Source: RGIG8775 sp045121195 (GTDB lineage Bacteria > Bacillota > Clostridia > Oscillospirales > CAG-272). From it: a stretch of DNA of 6,094 bases. Within the stretch, counting starts at the first letter, position 1, and each line of letters opens with the position of its first letter. A program made the position numbers and the translations under genes. The stretch lies in the NCBI GenBank assembly GCA_045121195.1, contig JBGVFO010000126.1:1-6094 (forward strand). The letters are read 5' to 3'. Of this stretch, positions 1 to 4,869 are shown piece by piece. A model generated the notes under the pieces. That model was not told where the DNA came from. It ran no database searches and worked only from the letters and a program-made list of their open reading frames with translations.

Positions 1-28
1 CCTGAGCCAGGATCAAACTCTCGAATGT
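1..28 (-). rRNA. rrs: 16S ribosomal RNA, 5' end only (partial)
   Basis: The reverse complement of positions 2-21 reads AGAGTTTGATCCTGGCTCAG, the near-universal start of bacterial 16S rRNA (E. coli positions 8-27). The mature 5' end should therefore fall near position 28; the exact base is inferred by counting back from this motif. The rest of the gene lies beyond the left edge. It is transcribed leftwards from the two promoters at 239-267 and 341-369. Confidence 0.96.
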
Positions 29-39
29 TTGTATCTAAA

Positions 40-55
40 ATCCCCCGAAGGAGAT
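40..55 (-). other. UUCG-tetraloop hairpin in the rRNA leader
   Basis: On the minus strand ATCTCC-TTCG-GGGGAT forms a six-base-pair stem (one G-U pair) capped by a UUCG tetraloop, an unusually stable loop. It ends about 12 nt before the mature 16S 5' end. Its position suggests a role in 16S folding or 5' maturation. The neighbouring GAGAT/ATCTC segments at about 51-67 could form a competing stem. No termination is expected, because no U-run follows. Confidence 0.55.
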
Positions 56-183
56 CTCAAATCTCGATCCGAGCTTGATTGCTCTTTACTTTTTGTTTGA
101 GTAGTATTTCTCTCAGAATCGTCGAGTTCCGTTCTCACACAATACATGAATCTCTCCATGTTCAATGCTTGTACTTTCCTCTT

Positions 184-202
184 GTTGTTCAATTTTCAAT
201 GA
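184..202 (-). promoter_or_regulatory. boxA-like antitermination region of the rRNA leader
   Basis: The minus strand reads CATTGAAAATTGAACAAC about 35 nt after the predicted P2 start. This resembles the TTTGAAAACTGAACA-type sequence found in Firmicutes rRNA leaders and spacers, near the Nus-factor antitermination signal. The core boxA hexamer (TGCTCTTT-like) is not clearly present in the correct orientation, so the assignment rests on position and partial similarity only. Confidence 0.35.
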
Positions 203-238
203 CCGATTTTCGCCGCCCGTTTGGTGGACAGCCTGACT

Positions 239-267
239 ATTATATCACGCTGTTTTTCGTTTGTCAA
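239..267 (-). promoter_or_regulatory. rRNA operon promoter P2 (perfect consensus)
   Basis: On the minus strand a perfect TTGACA (262-267) is followed, after exactly 17 bp, by a perfect TATAAT (239-244). A TGA immediately before the -10 box also fits the extended -10 form. An A-tract-rich stretch upstream (268-302) looks like an UP element for the RNA polymerase alpha subunit. The start site should fall near 231-234. A full-consensus promoter with an UP element is what a high-output rRNA operon needs, and it points straight into the 16S leader. Confidence 0.93.
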
Positions 268-302
268 GTGTTTTTTGAAAGTTTTTTATTTTTTTGAAAA
301 TC
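259..302 (-). repeat. UP element and -35 block, copy 2 (P2)
   Basis: This is the promoter-proximal copy of a direct repeat. Plus-strand GTTTGTCAA, a T6 run, GAAAG, T6, A, T7 and GAAAAT align base for base with the copy at 361-406, apart from a few substitutions and one-base gaps. Similarity continues past the -10 box: minus-strand TATAATAGTCAGGCTG against TAGAATAGGCAAGCTG. The spacers between -35 and -10 differ after the first three bases. Confidence 0.8.
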
Positions 303-340
303 TTTCGTTTTTCACTTGCCCGCCAGAAGGCAGCTTGCCT

Positions 341-369
341 ATTCTACTACAACAGAAGGGGTTTGTCAA
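341..369 (-). promoter_or_regulatory. rRNA operon promoter P1 (upstream tandem promoter)
   Basis: On the minus strand TTGACA (364-369) is followed after 17 bp by TAGAAT (341-346), one mismatch from consensus. There is no TGn extension. An A-tract UP-like element lies at 370-404. It sits about 102 bp upstream of P2 and has matching flanks, so it reads as the first of two tandem rRNA promoters. Its -35 box lies inside a perfect 20-bp inverted repeat. Its upstream element abuts the stop codon of the reductase gene. Confidence 0.85.
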
Positions 370-375
370 CCCCTT
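356..375. repeat. Perfect inverted repeat over the P1 -35 box
   Basis: The arms AAGGGGTT (356-363) and AACCCCTT (368-375) are perfect complements around a 4-base centre. Read on the plus strand, the hairpin is followed by a T6 run (374-379) and so has the form of an intrinsic terminator. No plus-strand gene lies upstream of it. Read on the minus strand there is no U-run, so it should not end transcription from the reductase operon. It overlaps the -35 hexamer, so it could instead be a protein-binding site or an antisense-transcript stop. Confidence 0.6.
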
Positions 376-406
376 TTTTAAAAGTTTTTTACTTTTTTCG
401 AAAATT
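361..406 (-). repeat. UP element and -35 block, copy 1 (P1)
   Basis: This is the promoter-distal copy of the repeat at 259-302. It carries GTTTGTCAA, CCCC in place of GTG, then T6, AAAAG, T6, AC, T6, CG and AAAA on the plus strand. It reaches into the stop codon of the reductase gene at 405-407. The pair suggests that the tandem promoters arose by a local duplication of about 100 bp. Confidence 0.8.
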
Positions 407-1121
407 ATGCGCCGAATCCGCCGTCTACGCCCAAAACCTGCCCCGTAACAAAGCTTGCCGCGTCCGACGCCAGCCACACGACGGCATTGGCAACGTCCTC
501 GGGCTGTCCGATCCGCCCAAGAGGTATCTCCTCACAGATCGCCCGCATAGCCGCTTCGCTGAAGCCCGCGTTCATATCGGTGGCAATCACGCCGGGCTCC
601 ACACAGTTTACGGTAATACCGGAGGGTGCCAGCTCCTTGGCAAGGGCGCGGGTCAGTCCCTCCAGCCCCGCTTTGGTCGCGGAGTACGCCACCTCGCAGG
701 ATGCCCCCACTCTGCCCCAGACCGAGCCGATATTGATGATACATCCGCTATGCTGACGCACTAGGGTGCGGGACACCTCGCGGGAAGCGACCACCGCGGC
801 ACCGAGATTGGTGTCCGCAAGCCTTTTCCACGTATCGTCGGAGGTTTCGGAGATCAGACCGATATAAGAGATCCCCGCGTTATTCACGAGGACGTCAATC
901 CCGCCAAGACGGCGCTCCGCCTCGCGCACCGCCACGGCAAGTGCCTCGTGATCGGCAACGTCCGCCTGAATGGCAACCGCTCCCGTTTGGTCGGCAAGCG
1001 CACGCGCCTCCTTCACGCTCTTAATATATAGGAAAGCAACTGCGGCTCCCTGCTCTGCGAATTTACGGACGCAAGCCGCGCCGATCCCTCGGGATCCACC
1101 CGTTATCAAAACCCGTTTCAT
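405..1121 (-). CDS. SDR-family NAD(P)-dependent oxidoreductase, FabG-like
   Basis: A 238-residue classical short-chain dehydrogenase/reductase of normal family length with a single Rossmann-fold domain, expected to be cytosolic and tetrameric. The cofactor motif TGGSRGIG is at residues 7-14, Asp54 fits the adenine-ring contact, and NNAG is at 80-83. The catalytic set is Asn105, Ser133, Tyr146 and Lys150 (YSATK), followed by the PG motif at 176-177 and the C-terminal VDGG at 232-235. Arg11 and Lys34 suggest NADP(H), which is an inference. The ATG start has GAGGGA about 6 nt upstream; this ribosome site overlaps the stop codon of the preceding gene, 9 bp away, so the two are almost certainly co-transcribed and perhaps translationally coupled. 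It resembles 3-oxoacyl-ACP reductase (FabG), but no fatty-acid genes are nearby, so the substrate is open. The stop codon touches the rRNA P1 upstream element. Confidence 0.93.
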   Translation of the reverse strand: MKRVLITGGSRGIGAACVRKFAEQGAAVAFLYIKSVKEARALADQTGAVAIQADVADHEALAVAVREAERRLGGIDVLVNNAGISYIGLISETSDDTWKRLADTNLGAAVVASREVSRTLVRQHSGCIINIGSVWGRVGASCEVAYSATKAGLEGLTRALAKELAPSGITVNCVEPGVIATDMNAGFSEAAMRAICEEIPLGRIGQPEDVANAVVWLASDAASFVTGQVLGVDGGFGA

Positions 1122-1130
1122 ATTTATCCC

Positions 1131-2015
1131 TCATTTCTTCACGATTTGTTTTCCGTCGCTGACAAATACCATCGTTCCCTCCTCGTCGGTGCGGTACACG
1201 GAGGCGCCCACACACGCGAACGCCACAAGCGCCTCGCCCGACGGATGTCCAAAGGCATTCTCACCGCAGGAAACGGCAACGATCTCGGGAAATACCGCTT
1301 CCAAGAACGCGTTGGTATTGGAGGTATTGGCACCGTGATGCCCCGCTTGAAAGAAGTCGCAGTCCAAAACCTCACGGGGATACGCCGCAAGCATTTCCCT
1401 CTCGGCAGTTTTCTCCGCGTCGCCTGTGAAAAGGAAGGAGGTTTCTCCAAAATCCAGTCGAACGGCGACGCTGTAATCGTTGATCGAATCATAATCCGCC
1501 GCGTTTGGCGCCAGGATCCGCATTGTGACCGCGCCAAGGCTATACTCGCTGCCCGATATTGCCTCGATCAGAACGACATCCTGCTCCTTCGCCAACGCTG
1601 TGCAAAACGCCTCATACACCGCCGTATCGGGAATATCGCTCTCGTGCATCCTCGGTAGGATCACGCGCTCCACCGTAACGGCATCAAAGACCTCGGTCAC
1701 GCCGCCGATATGATCGGAATCGGGATGGGTAAAAATGGCGTAAGCAAGCACCTCCACGCCTGCACGGCGCAAATAGTCCACCACGTCCGTTCCCGTCGCC
1801 ACATCGCCGGCGTCAATCAGAATATGTCCCGACTCCGTACGGATCAGCGTGCAGTCCGCTTGCCCCACGTCCACGATATGGATCTCTACCGTTCCCTCAT
1901 CCAAGGACGGAAGAAGCCGCAAAGGAAGCCCGACGCGACATTGATAGACAACTGCCAAGGCGACAAAAGCGGCGAGCAACGCAAAAAGCGCAATGCGATG
2001 CCAACGAATTTTCAC
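1131..2015 (-). CDS. ComEC/Rec2 C-terminal-like metallo-beta-lactamase-fold hydrolase, membrane-anchored
   Basis: A 294-residue protein with one N-terminal hydrophobic helix (about residues 8-26) after a basic start, giving a signal anchor and an outward-facing catalytic domain. The domain shows DVGQAD (49-54), DAGD (68-71), the metal-binding HPDSDH (97-102), TGDAE (197-201) and HHG (226-228), then GHPS (256-259). This order is that of the beta-lactamase-like domain that follows the channel in ComEC, so a metal-dependent phosphodiesterase or nuclease acting near the cell surface is likely. The ComEC channel helices and DNA-binding domain are absent, so it is not a DNA-uptake channel. The start is GTG (2013-2015), chosen because GAGG lies 7 nt upstream and the anchor begins directly after it. 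It is the first gene of a two-gene operon driven from 2049-2077. The true substrate is unknown. Confidence 0.88.
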   Translation of the reverse strand: MKIRWHRIALFALLAAFVALAVVYQCRVGLPLRLLPSLDEGTVEIHIVDVGQADCTLIRTESGHILIDAGDVATGTDVVDYLRRAGVEVLAYAIFTHPDSDHIGGVTEVFDAVTVERVILPRMHESDIPDTAVYEAFCTALAKEQDVVLIEAISGSEYSLGAVTMRILAPNAADYDSINDYSVAVRLDFGETSFLFTGDAEKTAEREMLAAYPREVLDCDFFQAGHHGANTSNTNAFLEAVFPEIVAVSCGENAFGHPSGEALVAFACVGASVYRTDEEGTMVFVSDGKQIVKK

Positions 2016-2034
2016 CGTTTTTCCTCGCTCCCTT

Positions 2035-2063
2035 TTGTGATTTACTTTATTTTATCATATTGT
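2035..2063 (+). promoter_or_regulatory. Weak candidate promoter for mglBAC
   Basis: TTGTGA (2035-2040) and TATTGT (2058-2063) are separated by 17 bp on the plus strand, each matching consensus at four of six positions. If used, it would overlap the divergent hydrolase promoter, so the two could compete, and it would give a leader of about 130 nt before mglB. No better sigma-A-like pair is visible between 2064 and 2190, so the operon may depend on an activator. This is a tentative call. Confidence 0.22.
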
Positions 2064-2077
2064 ATTGCAAAAATCAA
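2049..2077 (-). promoter_or_regulatory. Promoter of the hydrolase-reductase operon
   Basis: On the minus strand TTGATT (2072-2077) is followed after 17 bp by TAAAAT (2049-2054), with TGA just before it giving an extended -10. The start site would be near 2042, leaving a short leader of about 25 nt before the GTG start. The region is AT-rich compared with the genes around it. The -35 box matches consensus at only four of six positions. Confidence 0.6.
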
Positions 2078-2116
2078 CAGTTGCCGCAAAAAGTCCTTTC
2101 TCCCGTACTGCCGCTT

Positions 2117-2148
2117 TTTTGCCGCGCGGTGCATATGCCGCCGCAAAA
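2117..2148. repeat. Interrupted inverted repeat upstream of mglB
   Basis: Outer arms TTTTGC (2117-2122) and GCAAAA (2143-2148) enclose inner arms GCGG (2126-2129) and CCGC (2138-2141), with a loop centred on the palindrome GCATATGC (2131-2138). It lies about 50 bp before the mglB start, where either an operator or a leader-RNA stem could act. There is no U-run on either side in the right place for a terminator. No regulator gene in the window can be paired with it. Confidence 0.4.
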
Positions 2149-2199
2149 CGAGGAACAATGATGATAGTTTCGACGCAAAATTCAAGAACGAGGTGTTTT

Positions 2200-3288
2200 A
2201 TGAAAACCAAACGGCTCTCTTTTCTTATGGCGATTCTCCTTCTTTTCGGCGTGCTTTCCCTCGGCGGCTGCTCTATGCGGCGCGGCAACGCGGACGTCCA
2301 CGTATTTTACTACACCTACAGTGATCCGTATATCTCCACCGTGCGCTCGGCGCTGGACGCCAAGCTGAAGGAGGCGGGCATCAGCTTTCAGGATCACGAC
2401 AGTAACAACAGTCAGACCACCCAGACCGAGCAGGTTCAGACGGCGATCACCAAGGGCGCCAAGCTACTGATCGTCAACATCGTAACCACCGGCTCGGACG
2501 ATGCGGCAAGCGGTATCGTATCCCTTGCCAAAAACGCGGGCGTCCCCGTGATCTTCTTCAATCGCGAGGTTTCCGACGCCATCGTCAACAGCTATGACAA
2601 GTGTGTCTTCGTAGGCACCGACGCCGCCGAGGCGGGATATCTGCAAGGAGATATGGTGGGCGATTACGTAGTGAAGAACTACGACGTCGTCGATCTCAAC
2701 GGCGACGGCAAGATCTCCTACGTGATGTTTATGGGAGAAAAGGGCAACAACGAAGCCATATACCGCACCCAATATTCGGTGGAAAACGCCAACAAAAAGC
2801 TGGTAGCGGCGGGCAAGCCCGAGCTGGTCTTTTACGATCCCGCCAACACCGACCGCTATCTGCTTGACCGCGAGGGCAAGTGGTCAGCACAGGCGGCAAA
2901 CGAGTATATGAATACTATTCTCGCCTCCTACAGCTCGGTCAACAACAATATGGTGGAGCTTATTATCTGCAACAACGACGGTATGGCGGAGGGTGCCATT
3001 TCGGCGCTGGTCAGTGCGGGATACAACAAGGGCGGCGGCAACGGCGTTACCGTCCCCGTTTTCGGTGTGGACGCCACCTCGGCGGCGAAGGAGCTGATCC
3101 GCGCGGGCAAGATGGCGGGCACCATCAAGCAGGACGCGGAGGGCATGGCGGAGGCCCTGCAGGATATTGCGGAAAACGCTCTTGAGGGCGAGGCACTTCT
3201 CGACGATATGGAAGAGTATACCGTGGACAGCGGCGTTGCCAAGCTCCGCATTTCTTACGAGGTCTACCTCGGCGAGGAGCAGGATTGA
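2200..3288 (+). CDS. mglB: Galactose/glucose-type ABC transporter substrate-binding lipoprotein MglB
   Basis: A 362-residue periplasmic-binding-protein-fold sugar receptor, slightly longer than enteric MglB (about 330). A basic start (MKTKR), a hydrophobic core and the lipobox LGGC with Cys24 mark it as a lipoprotein held on the outer face of the membrane. Segments nearly identical to E. coli MglB include FFNRE (119-123), SYDKCVFVGTD (131-141), CNND (257-260) and PVFGVD (286-291). The calcium loop DLNGDG (165-170) and its distant partner Glu253 are kept. Of the expected sugar contacts, Asp42, Asn121, Arg189, Trp228, Asn259 and Asp291 are present, but the His, Asp and Asn at three others appear as Asn183, Glu185 and Gln311. 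An extra loop of about 12 residues precedes Trp228. The start at 2200 is preferred to an in-frame ATG at 2065 because GAGGTG lies just upstream and the signal peptide begins there. It is the first gene of mglBAC. Confidence 0.93.
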   Translation: MKTKRLSFLMAILLLFGVLSLGGCSMRRGNADVHVFYYTYSDPYISTVRSALDAKLKEAGISFQDHDSNNSQTTQTEQVQTAITKGAKLLIVNIVTTGSDDAASGIVSLAKNAGVPVIFFNREVSDAIVNSYDKCVFVGTDAAEAGYLQGDMVGDYVVKNYDVVDLNGDGKISYVMFMGEKGNNEAIYRTQYSVENANKKLVAAGKPELVFYDPANTDRYLLDREGKWSAQAANEYMNTILASYSSVNNNMVELIICNNDGMAEGAISALVSAGYNKGGGNGVTVPVFGVDATSAAKELIRAGKMAGTIKQDAEGMAEALQDIAENALEGEALLDDMEEYTVDSGVAKLRISYEVYLGEEQD

Positions 3289-3289
3289 C

Positions 3290-3307
3290 AGAGGGGCACG
3301 CCCCTCT
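3290..3307 (+). promoter_or_regulatory. Intercistronic stem-loop between mglB and mglA
   Basis: AGAGGGG (3290-3296) and CCCCTCT (3301-3307) form a perfect seven-base-pair GC-rich stem with a CACG loop, starting one base after the mglB stop codon. The downstream sequence TTACATAC lacks a U-run, so full termination is unlikely. Hairpins in this position in binding-protein operons commonly protect the 3' end of the receptor mRNA or partly reduce read-through, allowing more receptor than ATPase or permease. That function here is inferred. Confidence 0.7.
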
Positions 3308-3333
3308 TACATACGCAAGAAAGGGTGAGGCAA

Positions 3334-4845
3334 ATGCAAGCAAGCGATCGGCGGAGCGACCTTCTGCTCGAAATGAAAAACATCACCAAGGAGTTTCCCG
3401 GTGTCAAGGCGCTGGACGGCGTATCTCTCCGTGTACGGCGCGGAAGCGTTCACGCGCTGATGGGGGAAAACGGCGCGGGAAAATCCACGCTGATGAAGTG
3501 TCTGTTCGGCATTTACGCCCGCGACGGCGGCGAGATCCTTCTGGAGGGAAATCCCGTTTTCTTCCGCAATCCCCGTGAGGCGCTGGAAAATGGCGTGGCT
3601 ATGGTACATCAAGAGCTGAATCAGGCGCTCAAGCGGAGCGTTATGGACAATATCTGGCTGGGGCGGTACCCAACGGCGCTTGGCGTCTACACTCTGGAAA
3701 AGAAGATGTATGAGGACACCAAAAGGATCTTTCGGGAGCTGGATATTGAAATCGACCCCAGACGGATCATGAGCACCATCCCCGTGGCAGACCGACAGAT
3801 GGTCGAGATCGCCAAGGCGGTATCCTACGGCGCCAAGATCATCGTGCTGGACGAGCCGACCTCCTCCCTCAACGAAAAGGAGGTGGCACACCTGTTCCGT
3901 ATCATCGAAAAGCTTCGCCGCGACGGCTGCGGCATCATCTATATCTCTCACAAAATGGAGGAGATCCTCCGCATATCGGACGACGTCACCGTTATGCGGG
4001 ACGGCACCCACGTAGCAACAGAGTCCGCCAAGGACCTCACCATTGACCGCATTATCAAGCTGATGGTGGGACGGGAGCTGACCAACCGCTTCCCGCCCAA
4101 GACCAACACCCCCGCCGAGGTAGCGCTTCGCGTGGAGGGACTTACCGCCCGATACGCACCCGTCAAGGACGTATCCTTTTCGGTGCGCCGCGGCGAGATC
4201 GTGGGGCTTGCGGGGCTTGCGGGTGCGGGACGCACCGAGGTACTGGAGTGCATCTTCGGCTTGCTGACCCGAACGGCGGGCAAGATGTTTCTCGAGGGAA
4301 AGGAGGTTGCGAACCGAAGCCCTCGTGACGCCATTGCCAACGGCTTTGCCCTTCTTACGGAGGAGCGGCGAGCAACGGGGATCTTCGGCATTCTCGACAT
4401 CACCGACAACACCGTGATCTCCAACCTTAGGCAATACAGGCAGGGCTTGCATCTCAATGCCAAAAAAATGAAGCAGGACACCCGCTGGTCCATCGACGCC
4501 ATGCGGATCAAGACCCCCTCTGCCGCCACCAAGATCCGCACCCTCTCGGGAGGCAATCAGCAAAAGGTGATCCTCGGTCGGTGGCTCCTTACCAAGCCCT
4601 CCGTGCTTCTTCTTGACGAACCCACACGCGGCATCGACGTGGGCGCAAAATACGAGATCTATCAGCTGATGATCGATCTTGCCGCCGAGGGAAGATCCAT
4701 CCTTATGGTGTCCAGCGAAATGCCCGAGCTTCTCGGCGTTTGCGACAGGATCCTTGTGATGTCGGGAGGCAGACTTGCGGGTGAGGTGGATGCCAAGACC
4801 GCCACGCAGGAGCAGATCATGGCGCTGGCGGCGAAATACGTTTGA
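3334..4845 (+). CDS. mglA: Galactose/methyl-galactoside ABC importer, double ATP-binding protein MglA
   Basis: A 503-residue cytosolic ATPase with two fused nucleotide-binding domains, the normal size for MglA. In domain 1, Walker A GENGAGKST is at 44-52, the Q-loop Gln at 93 (HQE), Walker B VLDEPTSSL at 171-179 and the switch His at 206; its signature is degenerate (PVADRQMVEIAKA, 150-162), as usual in this family. In domain 2, Walker A is degenerate with Arg300 in place of Lys (GAGRTE), the signature LSGGNQQK is intact at 404-411, Walker B LLLDEPTRGIDVG is at 426-438 and the switch His is replaced (SSEMPE, 460-465). Only one composite site should therefore hydrolyse ATP well. Long stretches such as HALMGENGAGKST, VMDNIWLGRYPT and ISHKMEEI match E. 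coli MglA closely. ATG at 3334 is preferred to GTG at 3325 because AAAGGG lies about 8 nt upstream of the ATG but adjoins the GTG. Confidence 0.95.
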   Translation: MQASDRRSDLLLEMKNITKEFPGVKALDGVSLRVRRGSVHALMGENGAGKSTLMKCLFGIYARDGGEILLEGNPVFFRNPREALENGVAMVHQELNQALKRSVMDNIWLGRYPTALGVYTLEKKMYEDTKRIFRELDIEIDPRRIMSTIPVADRQMVEIAKAVSYGAKIIVLDEPTSSLNEKEVAHLFRIIEKLRRDGCGIIYISHKMEEILRISDDVTVMRDGTHVATESAKDLTIDRIIKLMVGRELTNRFPPKTNTPAEVALRVEGLTARYAPVKDVSFSVRRGEIVGLAGLAGAGRTEVLECIFGLLTRTAGKMFLEGKEVANRSPRDAIANGFALLTEERRATGIFGILDITDNTVISNLRQYRQGLHLNAKKMKQDTRWSIDAMRIKTPSAATKIRTLSGGNQQKVILGRWLLTKPSVLLLDEPTRGIDVGAKYEIYQLMIDLAAEGRSILMVSSEMPELLGVCDRILVMSGGRLAGEVDAKTATQEQIMALAAKYV

Positions 4846-4869
4846 CACCCGTTTGGAAAGGATGATCTT

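Larger units (their letters stand above)
29..233 (-). other. rRNA operon 5' leader (transcribed spacer)
   Basis: This AT-rich stretch of about 200 bases lies between the predicted start site of promoter P2 and the mature 16S end. It has no plausible gene: its short reading frames lack ribosome binding sites and protein-like composition. On the minus strand it carries a boxA-like region just after the promoter and a tetraloop hairpin just before 16S. It would normally pair with the 16S 3' flank to form the RNase III processing stalk, but that partner is outside the window. If P1 is used, the leader extends to about position 334. Confidence 0.8.

Noticed and set aside
356..379. Intrinsic terminator of a gene reading rightwards
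   Set aside because: The hairpin plus T-run is well formed, but there is no plus-strand gene to its left and it contains the -35 box of rRNA promoter P1, so it is listed as an inverted repeat instead.
79..764. Plus-strand open frames across the rRNA leader, promoters and reductase 3' end
   Set aside because: They cross strong minus-strand promoters and the antisense of a clear reductase, lack ribosome binding sites, and have Phe/Leu/Ser-rich or Arg-rich composition typical of chance frames.
2065..2199. A longer mglB beginning at the in-frame ATG at 2065
   Set aside because: It would add 45 residues before a complete lipoprotein signal peptide and has no ribosome site, whereas the ATG at 2200 has GAGGTG directly upstream.
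3325..3333. GTG start for mglA three codons upstream
   Set aside because: The AAAGG element touches this GTG, leaving no spacing, while it stands at a normal distance from the ATG at 3334.
3307..4848. A 513-codon open frame on the minus strand opposite mglA
   Set aside because: It mirrors mglA almost exactly, has a low-complexity His/Gly/Asp-rich composition with no family motifs, and reflects GC-rich third positions in the real gene.
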